This document shows positions 1-8,488 of a stretch of DNA of 64,000 nt, in pieces; position 1 is the first letter of the stretch, and every line of letters begins with the position of its first letter. This stretch comes from Clostridium fallax (lineage in GTDB: Bacteria > Bacillota > Clostridia > Clostridiales > Clostridiaceae): the NCBI RefSeq assembly GCF_900129365.1, contig NZ_FQVM01000012.1, forward strand, positions 9,571 through 73,570. The letters are read 5' to 3'. Under the pieces are notes generated by a model. That model saw only the letters and a list, made by a program, of their open reading frames with translations, was not told where the DNA came from and did no database searches. The position numbers and the translations under genes were made by a program.

Positions 1-381
1 TCTGAAGAGATAGAAAGTGTAGAAAATTATATAAATATAGAAAATATTAGGTTTGATAGGGACATTAAAGTCTGCATAGATTGCTTAGATGAAATAGTAA
101 TTCCTAAAGGGTTAATTGCAAATATTATTTTTTTGGGATTTAGATCTAATATATTAAAGCAATTAGATAGTAATATATATATTTACTTAAGAAATATTAA
201 TAATATAGTCAAACTTGATGTAGATATAATATTTAATGAATCTTTAAATAAATATTTTAATAAATTATATCTAAAAAGTGACTTTATTAGTTTGGTAGAA
301 AAACAGACTGAACAATGTAATTACTGTTTAAAGTATGATTTAGATGATATATCTATAAAATTTAAGATAATATCAGAATAA
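1..381 (+). CDS. C-terminal part of a degenerate LytS/YehU-type sensor histidine kinase (5' end outside window)
   Basis: The reading frame is open from base 1, so the gene begins upstream of the window. The first residues (ESVENYINIENIRFDRDIKV) match the end of the His_kinase dimerisation region of LytS-type kinases, where a Y-x-x-I-x-x-x-RF pattern leads into the ATPase domain. The following segment, IPKGLIANIIFLGFRSNI, sits where the N-box (P-x-L-x-x-x-x-E-N-A-x-x-H) should be, but the Glu-Asn and His are missing. No DNG or G-box motif follows before the stop. The fold therefore looks preserved while ATP binding seems lost. It lies 14 bp upstream of a receiver protein gene and probably forms one operon with the two following regulators. 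The annotation as a kinase relative is inferred from pattern only. Confidence 0.6.
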   Translation, partial: SEEIESVENYINIENIRFDRDIKVCIDCLDEIVIPKGLIANIIFLGFRSNILKQLDSNIYIYLRNINNIVKLDVDIIFNESLNKYFNKLYLKSDFISLVEKQTEQCNYCLKYDLDDISIKFKIISE

Positions 382-395
382 GTTAGGAGATATAA

Positions 396-746
396 ATGAT
401 AAATATTTTAGTAACAGATGATGAAAAGTTTTCAAGGCTTTTAATTAAAGAGATACTTGAAGAGGAATTTGAAGAGAAGATAAAAATACTGGAAGCAGAA
501 AATGGACATAAGGCTTTAGATATTATACAAAATGAAAATATAGATGTTTTAATAATTGATTCAAAGCTTCCTGACATTTTAGGGGAAAATGTTTGCAAGA
601 TACTAAGAGAAGAGAATAAAAAAATAAAGATATTTTTAATAACAGGTATAAAACATGATAATAATATCTTAGAGTTAGTTGATTTCTATATGCAAAAACC
701 TTTTAATGATGAAGCTTTAATAGATGCTATTAAAACAATTTTTTAA
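396..746 (+). CDS. Stand-alone response-regulator receiver domain protein
   Basis: This 116-residue protein is a single CheY-like receiver domain with no output domain. The acidic pair D8-D9, the phospho-acceptor D55 (in IIDSKLPD), T83 and K101 (QKPF) are all present, so phosphorylation should be possible. The start follows a TTAGGAG ribosome binding site. It lies between a kinase-like gene and a LytTR regulator with 14-15 bp gaps, which suggests one transcript. It may act as a phosphate sink or as a partner-binding adaptor for the neighbouring system; that role is inference. It is too short to carry a DNA-binding domain. Confidence 0.85.
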   Translation: MINILVTDDEKFSRLLIKEILEEEFEEKIKILEAENGHKALDIIQNENIDVLIIDSKLPDILGENVCKILREENKKIKIFLITGIKHDNNILELVDFYMQKPFNDEALIDAIKTIF

Positions 747-761
747 TAAGGGGATAGTTAA

Positions 762-1481
762 ATGTTAAAAGTGGTTATAATCGATGACGAAAAAATTGCC
801 ATAGATGAATTAGAGTACGTGCTTACTCAACATGAAGAGGTAGAAGTAATTGGAAAGTACACAAGTGCTAAAACTGCTATAGATGATATGAATGAACTTA
901 ATCCTGATGTGGTATTTTTAGATATATCAATGCCGGATTTTAATGGATTTATTGCTGCAGAGCAGATAAAAGAAATAAGTGAGGATATAAATGTAGTTTT
1001 TGTTACAGCTTATGATAAATATGCAACGAAAGCTTTTGAAATAGAAGCTAAAGATTATATATTAAAGCCTTTTTCTAAAAATAGAATAGAAATGACTTTA
1101 GATAGACTTCTTGAAAAAGAAAATAATAAGTCTATAGGAAGAATTAAAAAAGTAAATAAAATACCAGTGAAAAAAAATAATAGTTTAATATTAATAGATT
1201 TATACAAAATTTTATATTTCGTTTTAAAGGATGGAAATACTTACATAATAACAAAGGATGAGGAATATATAATAGAAGAAACCTTTTATCAAATAATAAA
1301 AAGGGTAGAAGACTTTAATTTTATAAGGTGTCATAGAAATTATATAGTAAATTTAGATTATGTAACTAAAATTTTACCTTATGTAAATAGTACATATTTA
1401 ATAAAGGTAAAGGGAAATGATGAAGATATTCCAGTAAGTAGAAGTTATAGTAAAAACGTAAAAAAAGCTTTTGGTTTATAA
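762..1481 (+). CDS. LytTR-family response regulator
   Basis: A 239-residue two-domain regulator. Residues 1-120 form a receiver with D8-D9, phospho-acceptor D54 (FLDISMPD), T82 and K102 (LKPF). Residues about 138-239 match the LytTR DNA-binding domain, including the ending pattern F-x-R-x-H-R-x-x-x-V-N (FIRCHRNYIVNLDYV). LytTR regulators paired with LytS-type kinases control autolysis, murein hydrolase or carbon-source genes in Firmicutes. It is the last gene of the partial regulatory operon and is followed by a hairpin terminator. The target genes are not evident from the window; the ABC exporter downstream is one candidate. Confidence 0.9.
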   Translation: MLKVVIIDDEKIAIDELEYVLTQHEEVEVIGKYTSAKTAIDDMNELNPDVVFLDISMPDFNGFIAAEQIKEISEDINVVFVTAYDKYATKAFEIEAKDYILKPFSKNRIEMTLDRLLEKENNKSIGRIKKVNKIPVKKNNSLILIDLYKILYFVLKDGNTYIITKDEEYIIEETFYQIIKRVEDFNFIRCHRNYIVNLDYVTKILPYVNSTYLIKVKGNDEDIPVSRSYSKNVKKAFGL

Positions 1482-1538
1482 TATTAAATTAAAAAATTTA
1501 GTTTATATTATTTATTATAAAAATAAATTAACTTAGAT

Positions 1539-1562
1539 AGAGTGATTTAATCACTCTTTTTT
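1539..1562 (+). terminator. Rho-independent terminator after the LytTR regulator
   Basis: An 8-bp stem AGAGTGAT / ATCACTCT with a 3-base loop is followed by a T-rich run. It ends the regulatory operon. Confidence 0.85.
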
Positions 1563-1858
1563 ATTTTTACTAGAATATAAAGTGGTATAAGTAAAAAATA
1601 TATTTATAATATTTTTTAATATATTAAATAGTTAAATAAAATTATTTTGTGTATGGATATAATCTTATAATAGCAATTCTAAAAAATATATATAAGGTAA
1701 ATTTAATATATTGCTTAGTATTTAAGTAAATCTTAATAAGAAATACATGGAAAAATATGATATTTATATGATAAAATATAATATTATATTATATAAATAA
1801 GATTTATAATATTAAAAAATTATATTTATTATTATGATTTTTTAACATTTAAGGGGGA
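1563..1858. other. AT-rich intergenic region without a gene
   Basis: About 300 bases of almost pure A/T between the terminator and the ABC exporter ribosome binding site. It must hold the exporter promoter, but many TATAAT-like strings occur and I cannot choose one. I see no RNA structure or open frame with a ribosome binding site. Confidence 0.5.
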
Positions 1859-1870
1859 ATGACATTAAAA

Positions 1871-2761
1871 ATGGCTATTAAAGTATCAAATTTAGTAAAG
1901 AGATATGGAGATTTTATAGCAGTTGATGATTTAAGCTTTGCTATGGATGAGCCAGGGGTATTTGGATTATTGGGGACTAATGGAGCGGGAAAAACAACTA
2001 CAATTCGTATGATGCTCGGAATGCTTAAAAAAGATGGAGGAAATATTACTTGGAATGGAGAAAAATATAGCCCAAATAAAATTTCTACAGGGTATCTTGC
2101 AGAAGAAAGGGGAATCTATAATAAATCTACTATAATAGATCAATTAATTTATTTTGCAGAGCTTAAAGGAGTATCTAAAAAGGAAGCAAAAAAAAGAATT
2201 GATTATTGGCTTGAAAAACTTCAAATAACTGAACACAAAAACAAAAAAGCAGAGCAACTTTCAAAGGGAAATCAACAAAAAGTTCAATTTATAGCAGCAT
2301 TAATATCAGATCCTGATATTTTAATTTTAGATGAGCCTTTAAGTGGACTTGACCCTGTAAATACAGATTTATTTAAGGAAATAATAAAAGAAGAGATAGA
2401 AAAGAAAAAATATATTATAATGTCTAGTCACCAAATGAGTACTATTGAAGAATTTTGTACAAGTTTAGTTATACTAGATCATGGAAAAACTGTGCTTAAA
2501 GGAAATTTATCAGATATAAAGAAAAGTTATGGTAGGAGTAATCTTATATTAAAATGTGATGGTGACATTTCAAATATTATTAAAGAGAGTAATATGACAC
2601 TTGTAGATAAAAATATAGAAGAATATATATTTAAGATAAAAGATGAAAAGGAAGCTAATGAGTTTTTAAAATTGTTATTAAAAAGAGAAGTTTCTATTAT
2701 AAAGTTTGAACTTAGAGAGCCTACCTTACATGAAATATTTATAGAAAAGGTAGGTAATTAA
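1871..2761 (+). CDS. ABC transporter ATP-binding protein (NatA/YhaQ type)
   Basis: This is the ATPase of an ABC-2-type exporter. Visible motifs are Walker A (GTNGAGKTT), an ABC signature variant LSKGNQQK, Walker B with D-loop (LILDEPLSGLDP) and the switch histidine (SSHQM). After residue about 215 there is the C-terminal extension typical of the NatA/YhaQ group. An ATG at 1859 lies in frame but is directly against the GGGGG ribosome binding site at 1853-1857, so the ATG at 1871 (protein MAIKVSNL, 296 residues) is the likelier start. The permease gene starts 1 bp after the stop, so the two are translationally linked. The substrate (sodium, drug or peptide) cannot be told from sequence. Confidence 0.9.
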   Translation: MAIKVSNLVKRYGDFIAVDDLSFAMDEPGVFGLLGTNGAGKTTTIRMMLGMLKKDGGNITWNGEKYSPNKISTGYLAEERGIYNKSTIIDQLIYFAELKGVSKKEAKKRIDYWLEKLQITEHKNKKAEQLSKGNQQKVQFIAALISDPDILILDEPLSGLDPVNTDLFKEIIKEEIEKKKYIIMSSHQMSTIEEFCTSLVILDHGKTVLKGNLSDIKKSYGRSNLILKCDGDISNIIKESNMTLVDKNIEEYIFKIKDEKEANEFLKLLLKREVSIIKFELREPTLHEIFIEKVGN

Positions 2762-2762
2762 T

Positions 2763-4070
2763 ATGAATTTAAAAAATTTTACTAAAGTATTTAATTTTAC
2801 TATAGTGCAACTTATGAAAACTAAATCTTATAAGATATCTACTATTATAATTATGGTTATGGTATTTATAGGAGTATCACTTATAAATATAATACCTGCA
2901 ATAAACTCTAATAGTAATAAAAGTGAAAAAACAATAAAAAATGAAGTTAAAATAAAAGAAGTTTATTATAAAAATAATTCTAATTTAAATTTTTTAGATA
3001 GTATGAAAGCTATTTTCCCTGATATTACATTTAAAGAGACTAAAGAAAGTGATAAAGTTTTAAATGAAAAAATTGAGAATACAGAAAATAGTGAAGTCTA
3101 TGTGGAAATTGATAAAAATGATAATAATTATACTTTAACTTTAGTTAAGCCACCTAAAAAAGATTTAGTGACAAATAAAGATGCAGACATATTTATGTCA
3201 AGTTTAAATTCTGTTTTAGAATCATCAAAATTAGAAAGTTTAGGTATCTCACCTAATGAAATAAAAGAAATAAAAAGACCTATTGAAAATAAACTTATAG
3301 TAGCAGGTGAAAAAGAAAACAGTATAGAAGAAAAAATAGCAAAAATGATACTTCCAACAGTAATATCAATAATATTATTTTATATTATATATTTTTATGG
3401 ATATTGGGTAGCTAGCTCAATAGTTTCTGAAAAAACTTCAAGAGTCATGGAGCTGCTTTTAACATCTTTAAAGCCAGCAGAACTTATAGTTGGAAAATGT
3501 GTGGCTATGGGAGTTCTTGCTTTAATACAGTTTTTATCAATTATAATTATATCTCTATTATCATATAGTGTTAGTGGAATACTGGTCAAAAAGTTTATTA
3601 ATAGTTCAGCTACTACAATAAACTTATCTGCTATTTTTTCATCAGTATCACCATTAGATGTATTGTTTATAATATTATTTTTTATTTTAGGATATACAGT
3701 TTATGCTTTATGCAATTCTTTAGCTGGATCTACAATAAGTAAAGTGGAAGATTTAAATATGGCTATGATGCCAGTATCAATGTTAGGAGTTGTAGGATTT
3801 TATATAGCAATAATAGCATTATCTAGTAATGCACCTTTAATGGTTAAACTTGCAACATTTATACCTTTTGCATCACCATTTTATGTGCCAGCAATGTTAG
3901 TTTCAAACAATATACCAATAAGTGAAACTTTAGCTTCATTAGCTATAATTGTTGTATTTATAGTGATTTTAATTATATTTACACAAAAAGTATATTCAGT
4001 GGCAATACTTCATAATGGAAATCGTCTAAAATTTAAAGATCTTTTTAGAATATTTAAAGAAGAAAAATAA
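2763..4070 (+). CDS. ABC-2 type exporter permease (NatB/YhaP type)
   Basis: A 435-residue membrane protein partnering the upstream ATPase. One transmembrane helix near residues 22-45 is followed by a large, charged extracytoplasmic segment (about 46-195) and then five or six hydrophobic helices between about 198 and 415, the usual NatB/YhaP layout. The sequence VSEKTSRVMELLLTSLKP after the second helix is the conserved cytoplasmic coupling motif of ABC-2 permeases. The start overlaps the ATPase operon with a 1-bp gap. NatAB relatives export sodium ions or antimicrobial compounds; the substrate here is unknown. Confidence 0.9.
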   Translation: MNLKNFTKVFNFTIVQLMKTKSYKISTIIIMVMVFIGVSLINIIPAINSNSNKSEKTIKNEVKIKEVYYKNNSNLNFLDSMKAIFPDITFKETKESDKVLNEKIENTENSEVYVEIDKNDNNYTLTLVKPPKKDLVTNKDADIFMSSLNSVLESSKLESLGISPNEIKEIKRPIENKLIVAGEKENSIEEKIAKMILPTVISIILFYIIYFYGYWVASSIVSEKTSRVMELLLTSLKPAELIVGKCVAMGVLALIQFLSIIIISLLSYSVSGILVKKFINSSATTINLSAIFSSVSPLDVLFIILFFILGYTVYALCNSLAGSTISKVEDLNMAMMPVSMLGVVGFYIAIIALSSNAPLMVKLATFIPFASPFYVPAMLVSNNIPISETLASLAIIVVFIVILIIFTQKVYSVAILHNGNRLKFKDLFRIFKEEK

Positions 4071-4172
4071 TCTACTATTATATTTATAAAAGTAGCTATA
4101 ATACTTAATTTACAAATAAAAAATACATTAAAGAAAATAATAAAATATAAATATAAAAATTTAAAAAGATTA

Positions 4173-4224
4173 TATAAAGGACTTATTTATTATAAAAATT
4201 AAATAAGTCCTTTATAAATTTTTA
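4173..4224. terminator. Strong hairpin terminator after the ABC exporter
   Basis: A perfect 17-bp stem pairs 4173-4189 with 4200-4216 around a 10-base loop, followed by an A/T-rich tail. It lies between the exporter and a convergent small gene and can serve both strands. Confidence 0.85.
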
Positions 4225-4287
4225 TAGAAAAATGATAGGTTTTAAATTATGAAGTCTTAAAATACTACAATCTAAATAATATAATAT

Positions 4288-4422
4288 TTAAATTTTAAAA
4301 TCATTAGGATCGTATATTTTAGCTTTAGGTTCTCCAAAATTAGCTTTTACACTTTCAATTACTGGATTGTGATTTATATGCTTTTTATTATTTTTTTTAT
4401 TTTTACTCTTTTTATTAGTCAT
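4288..4422 (-). CDS. Small basic hypothetical protein, 44 residues
   Basis: A short frame on the minus strand begins with ATG at 4422 behind a very good ribosome binding site (AAAGGAG, 8-9 bases upstream). The product has a Lys/Asn-rich first half (MTNKKSKNKKNNKKHINHNP) and a second half with a mixed, folded-looking sequence (ESVKANFGEPKAKIYDPNDF). It is convergent with the ABC exporter. I do not recognise a family. The strong ribosome binding site and non-repetitive C-terminal half argue that it is real. It would be missed by a 60-codon cutoff. Confidence 0.65.
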   Translation of the reverse strand: MTNKKSKNKKNNKKHINHNPVIESVKANFGEPKAKIYDPNDFKI

Positions 4423-4632
4423 ATAAAAATCTCCTTTCTTTAAAGAAAAATTAATGGATATTTATATTATCTACAAAAAATTAATAATTAATTATATTTA
4501 ACTTTTTCTATTAAAATAAAATAGTTTTAGTAGATTTATAATAAGCTTTACTAAATCAATTAAGGCTTTTAGCAATTATAGTGATGTGATAAAATGTCAT
4601 TGTGTAGATTTTTTAAGAGTGGAGTGATAATT

Positions 4633-5613
4633 TTGTTAAAATATAATATAGTGGTAATAGGTGGAGGAACAGCTGGAATGGCAGCAGCTATCGCCGCTAA
4701 AGAAAATGGAATAGATAAAGTTTTACTCCTAGAAAGAGAAGAAAGTTTAGGAGGAACATTAAACCAATGTATACATAATGGTTTTGGTAAAAAAGTTTTA
4801 AGTTCTCCAGTAACAGGGCCAGAATATGCTCAGCTATTAATGGATAGAATAAATGAATTAGAAATAGAATATAAATTAAATTCAATGGTTTTAGATTTAA
4901 ATAAGGATAAAATTGTAACTTATGTTAATCCAGATGAAGGAATAGTTGATATTAAAGGAGAAACTATTATTTTAGCTAATGGAAGTAGAGAAAAATTTAC
5001 AGGAAACATAAATATAGCAACAAATAAATTTGCAGGAATTTACACTGTAGGCACAGCTCAAAGATTTGTAAATATTCATGGATATCTTCCAGGAAAAGAA
5101 GTAGTAATGGTTGGAACATCAGATATTTCCCTTATTATTGCAAGAAGGCTTGTTTTAGAGGGGGCTAAAATCAAGGCTATAGTTGAATCATCTTCTAATT
5201 TAAAAGCTAATAGAGAGGGTATAAGAGCTATAGTAGATCAATTCAATATTCCAGTACAATTTTCTACAATAGTTACAGAGGTAACGGGAAAAGAAAGAAT
5301 AGAAGGAGTAACTTTAGCAAAGCTAAATGAAAAGGGAGAGATAATAGATGGAAGTTGTGAAAAAATTCACTGTGATAGTTTATTATTATCTGTAGGATGG
5401 ATGCCGGAAAATGATTTAGCTAAAAAAGCTAATGTAGAAATATCTAAAAGAACATTTGGCGCAAAAGTAAATGAATTCTATGAAACTAATAGAGAAGGAA
5501 TATATGCTTGTGGAAATACTATTCATGCCTATAGCTTTGCAGATGATACTACATTAGAAGGATTTGCAGCCGGTAGAAGAGCTTCTGAATATTTAAAAAA
5601 TAAAATAAAATAA
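4633..5613 (+). CDS. FAD/NAD(P)-dependent oxidoreductase of the GlpB/HcaD-like group
   Basis: A 326-residue flavoprotein. The N-terminal dinucleotide fold VVIGGGTAGMAAAIAA binds FAD, and LLEREESLGGTLNQCIHNG is the conserved segment of the Pyr_redox_2 oxidoreductases found with glycerol-3-phosphate dehydrogenases in clostridia. The second nucleotide fold begins near KEVVMVGTSDISL, where the usual GxGxxG is weakened. The C-terminal GIYACGNT motif is the FAD-binding end. An upstream in-frame ATG at 4594 lacks a ribosome binding site, while TTG at 4633 has GGAG eight bases before it, so TTG is chosen. Family members are often about 415 residues long, so this one appears short. It is a single-gene unit with its own terminator; the substrate is unknown. 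Confidence 0.8.
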   Translation: MLKYNIVVIGGGTAGMAAAIAAKENGIDKVLLLEREESLGGTLNQCIHNGFGKKVLSSPVTGPEYAQLLMDRINELEIEYKLNSMVLDLNKDKIVTYVNPDEGIVDIKGETIILANGSREKFTGNINIATNKFAGIYTVGTAQRFVNIHGYLPGKEVVMVGTSDISLIIARRLVLEGAKIKAIVESSSNLKANREGIRAIVDQFNIPVQFSTIVTEVTGKERIEGVTLAKLNEKGEIIDGSCEKIHCDSLLLSVGWMPENDLAKKANVEISKRTFGAKVNEFYETNREGIYACGNTIHAYSFADDTTLEGFAAGRRASEYLKNKIK

Positions 5614-5614
5614 T

Positions 5615-5657
5615 AAAAAACTTTATTGTAAGTTTATATACTACAATAAAGTTTTTT
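5615..5657 (+). terminator. Hairpin terminator after the flavin oxidoreductase
   Basis: A 17-bp perfect stem (arms 5614-5630 and 5642-5658, AAAAAACTTTATTGTA and its complement) with an 11-base loop ends in TTTTTT. Confidence 0.9.
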
Positions 5658-5813
5658 AGATATATATATAAATACTTTTTAATTTTATAAAATAAAGTTA
5701 TTAAAGTATATAGAAAAATAGAGAATTTTGGCGATAAACTGTTAAAAAAATAACAACAATCTTTAAAAATAGATATTATTTAGAAATTTAGATAAAATTA
5801 GAAGAAATGGCGT

Positions 5814-5843
5814 TAGACAACTAGCTTTTTTTATTGATATAAT
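5814..5843 (+). promoter_or_regulatory. Vegetative promoter of preT-preA
   Basis: A -35 box TAGACA (5814-5819) and a perfect -10 box TATAAT (5838-5843) are separated by 18 bases, about 40 bases before the preT start codon. A cre-like site starts inside the -10 box. Confidence 0.65.
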
Positions 5844-5856
5844 GTAAACGTAAACA
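5842..5856 (+). promoter_or_regulatory. Putative CcpA operator (cre) at the preT promoter
   Basis: ATGTAAACGTAAACA matches the 15-base core of the cre consensus WTGNAARCGNWWWCA at every position. It overlaps the end of the TATAAT box and the expected transcription start, a position at which CcpA represses. This predicts catabolite repression of the pyrimidine reductase operon. Confidence 0.75.
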
Positions 5857-5883
5857 GTATTAATTTTTACAGGAGGGGTTATT

Positions 5884-7155
5884 TTGGGAAGAAATGTTAA
5901 ATCATTGAAGAAGTTTAAAGAAGAAATAATTTTGCCATCATTTGCAATAGAGGAATCAGCAAGATGTTTGTTATGCCATGATGCACCATGTTCTAAAGCA
6001 TGTCCAGTAGGAACAAATCCAGCAAAATTTATTCGTTCACTACGTTTTAGAAATTTAAAAGGTGCTGTGGAAACAATAAGAGAAAATAATATACTTGGTG
6101 GAGTTTGTGCAAGAATATGCCCAACAGCTAAGTATTGTGAAGGTGCTTGTAGTAGAACAGGTATAGATAAACCAATAGAAATAGCTAAGCTTCAAAGATA
6201 TTTAACTGATTATGAAAGCGTTTTAGGAATGGAAGTTTTAGATAAAGTTGAAGCTAAAAAGGAAAAAGTAGCTGTTATAGGCTCAGGTCCAAGTGGATTA
6301 GCGGCTGCTACAAAGTTAGCTCAATTTGGATATAAAGTAACAGTTTTTGAAGGCAAAGAAAAGCTAGGTGGATGGCTAACTTACGGAATTCCAGAAGATA
6401 GATTACCACAAGTTGTTGTTGAAAATGAGATTGGCTATATAAAAAAATTAGGTGTAGAATTTAAGACCAATTGTAAGTTAGGAAAAGATATTAAAATAGG
6501 GGATTTAAAAAAGGACGGATTTAAAGCCATATTAATTTCTGTAGGTATGCAAAATAGTAAGAATGTAGATATAAAGGGAGCTGAGCTTTCTGGAGTATTA
6601 AAGGGAACCGATTTCCTATCTGAGGTTAATATTAATGGAAAAGTAGAAATAGGAGACCATGTAATAGTAATAGGTGGAGGAGATGTTGCAGTTGATTGTG
6701 CAACAACAGCTAAAAACCTAGGAATAGAAGATGTAAAAATAGTATATAGAAGAAAAATTGAAAATATGCCAGCAGAAAGAGATAGTTTAAAATATCTTCA
6801 AGATTTAAATATACCTATATTTACAGGATTTAAGCCAGCTGAAATAATTGGTGAAAATAATAAGGTAACTAGATTTAAAGCAGTAGGTATGTTTGATGAC
6901 TCTGAAATAGAGCTTCCAGCTGACAATGTTATATTTGCAATAGGACAGGAAGTAGAAAGTTTAGAAAATATAGAAAACTTAAAAGTAAATGAAAAAGGAA
7001 TAATTATTACAGATAATTATAAAACAAATATTGAAGGCATTTTTGCTTCAGGTGATGTAGCTGAAGGAGATAAAACAGTAGTTTATGCTTTAAAAGAAGG
7101 AAAAGAAGCTGCTGAAGTTATAGCTAATTATTTAGAGAAGGAAGGTGCTAGATAA
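5884..7155 (+). CDS. preT: NAD-dependent dihydropyrimidine dehydrogenase subunit PreT (GltD-like)
   Basis: A 423-residue flavin subunit related to glutamate synthase small subunit. The N-terminal region carries the cysteine clusters CLLCHDAPCSKACP and GVCARICPTAKYCEGAC expected to hold [4Fe-4S] clusters. FAD binding begins at VIGSGPSGLAAA and a second NAD(P) fold at VIVIGGGDVAVDCA; GIFASGDVAEG closes the FAD site. TTG at 5884 follows AGGAGG by 7 bases. The stop overlaps the preA start (TAATG), which is the typical preT-preA arrangement. No glutamate synthase large subunit is nearby, so PreT is preferred to GltD. Together with PreA it reduces uracil or thymine with NADH, or the reverse. Confidence 0.88.
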   Translation: MGRNVKSLKKFKEEIILPSFAIEESARCLLCHDAPCSKACPVGTNPAKFIRSLRFRNLKGAVETIRENNILGGVCARICPTAKYCEGACSRTGIDKPIEIAKLQRYLTDYESVLGMEVLDKVEAKKEKVAVIGSGPSGLAAATKLAQFGYKVTVFEGKEKLGGWLTYGIPEDRLPQVVVENEIGYIKKLGVEFKTNCKLGKDIKIGDLKKDGFKAILISVGMQNSKNVDIKGAELSGVLKGTDFLSEVNINGKVEIGDHVIVIGGGDVAVDCATTAKNLGIEDVKIVYRRKIENMPAERDSLKYLQDLNIPIFTGFKPAEIIGENNKVTRFKAVGMFDDSEIELPADNVIFAIGQEVESLENIENLKVNEKGIIITDNYKTNIEGIFASGDVAEGDKTVVYALKEGKEAAEVIANYLEKEGAR

Positions 7156-8390
7156 TGAAAACTAAAGATTTATCAATAGAATTTTGTGGAGTAAAATGTG
7201 AAAATCCATTTTTCCTATCATCATCTCCAGTTGGAAACTGTTATGAAATGTGTGCAAAATGTTTTGATGTAGGTTGGGGTGGAGTTGTATTTAAAACAAT
7301 AGGATTCTTTAAGCCTAATGAGGTATCACCTCGTTTTACAAATTTAAGAAAAGAGTCAACATCTTTTGTTGGATTTAAAAATATGGAACAAATAGCAGAG
7401 CATTCATTAGAGGATAATTTAGATGCTTTGAGAAGATTAAAAGAGAATTATCCAACTAAGGTAGTTGTTGCTTCAATTATGGGACAAAATGAAAAGGAAT
7501 GGGAAGATCTTGCAAGATTAGTAACAGAAGCAGGGTCCGATATGATAGAGTGTAATTTTTCATGTCCTCAAATGACAAGTCATGATATGGGATCAGATGT
7601 AGGTCAAAATCCTGAATTAGTTAAAAAGTACTGTGAGGCAGTAAGAAGAGGAACTCATCTTCCAATATTAGCGAAGATGACTCCTAATATAGGGGATATG
7701 TCAGTACCAGCAATAGCTTCTATAGAAGGGGGAGCAGATGCCCTTGCAACTATTAATACAATAAAAAGTATTACAGATATAGATTTTGATAAAATGACAG
7801 CTTTACCAATTATTAATGGAAAATCTTCTGTATCAGGATACTCAGGAAAGGCTGTAAAACCTATTGCTTTAAGATTTATATATGAACTTGCAAAAAATGA
7901 GAAGTTAAAGAATATTCCTATAAGTGGTATTGGTGGAATAGAAACTTGGGAAGATGCTTTAGAATTTATATTATTAGGTTCAAGTAACTTACAAGTTACT
8001 ACAGCAGTAATGCAATATGGATATAGAATAGTAGAAGATATGATAAGTGGTATATCACATTTTATGGATGAAAGAGGATTTGAAAAGTTAGAAGATATGG
8101 TAGGATTAGCTATTAAAAATATAATCCCAGCAGAAGACTTAGATAGGGGATATGTTGTTTATCCTAAGTTTGATGAGAAAAGCTGTGTAGGCTGTGGAAG
8201 ATGTTATATTTCTTGCTATGATGGAGCTCATCAAGCTATAGAATGGGATGAAGAAAATAGAAAACCTCTTTTAAATAAAGATAAATGTGTAGGATGTCAT
8301 TTATGTGCTAATGTATGTCCAACTCAAAGTATTTCAAAGGGAGAAATTATCTTTAAAAAAGGTGAAAAACCAAGAGATGTAATATTATAA
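7155..8390 (+). CDS. preA: NAD-dependent dihydropyrimidine dehydrogenase subunit PreA
   Basis: A 411-residue protein with a dihydroorotate-dehydrogenase-like FMN barrel (about 1-335) and a C-terminal pair of ferredoxin motifs, CVGCGRCYISC and CVGCHLCANVCP. The active-site segment ECNFSCPQM carries the catalytic cysteine. The barrel ends with the phosphate-binding pattern PISGIGGIETWEDALEF. It overlaps preT by one base and is followed by a strong terminator, so the two form a bicistronic unit. Genes for the next steps of reductive pyrimidine breakdown (dihydropyrimidinase, ureidopropionase) are not beside it. Confidence 0.9.
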   Translation: MKTKDLSIEFCGVKCENPFFLSSSPVGNCYEMCAKCFDVGWGGVVFKTIGFFKPNEVSPRFTNLRKESTSFVGFKNMEQIAEHSLEDNLDALRRLKENYPTKVVVASIMGQNEKEWEDLARLVTEAGSDMIECNFSCPQMTSHDMGSDVGQNPELVKKYCEAVRRGTHLPILAKMTPNIGDMSVPAIASIEGGADALATINTIKSITDIDFDKMTALPIINGKSSVSGYSGKAVKPIALRFIYELAKNEKLKNIPISGIGGIETWEDALEFILLGSSNLQVTTAVMQYGYRIVEDMISGISHFMDERGFEKLEDMVGLAIKNIIPAEDLDRGYVVYPKFDEKSCVGCGRCYISCYDGAHQAIEWDEENRKPLLNKDKCVGCHLCANVCPTQSISKGEIIFKKGEKPRDVIL

Positions 8391-8423
8391 TATAAATATG
8401 TAATAAAAATACAAGAGTAAATT

Positions 8424-8470
8424 AAGACTTTCCTTAAATAGTATTTTTATATTTAGGGAAAGTCTTTTTT
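8424..8470. terminator. Bidirectional terminator between preA and the SGNH hydrolase gene
   Basis: A 17-bp stem with one G-U pair (8424-8440 with 8450-8466) is followed by a T-run on the + strand and an A-run before it, so it can end both convergent units. Confidence 0.88.
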
Positions 8471-8488
8471 TAATTAAAAATATTTATT

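Noticed and set aside
5884..8390. Reading the preT-preA pair as glutamate synthase
   Set aside because: No large subunit with glutaminase domain is present, and the second protein has a dihydroorotate-dehydrogenase-type barrel with two ferredoxin motifs, as in PreA.
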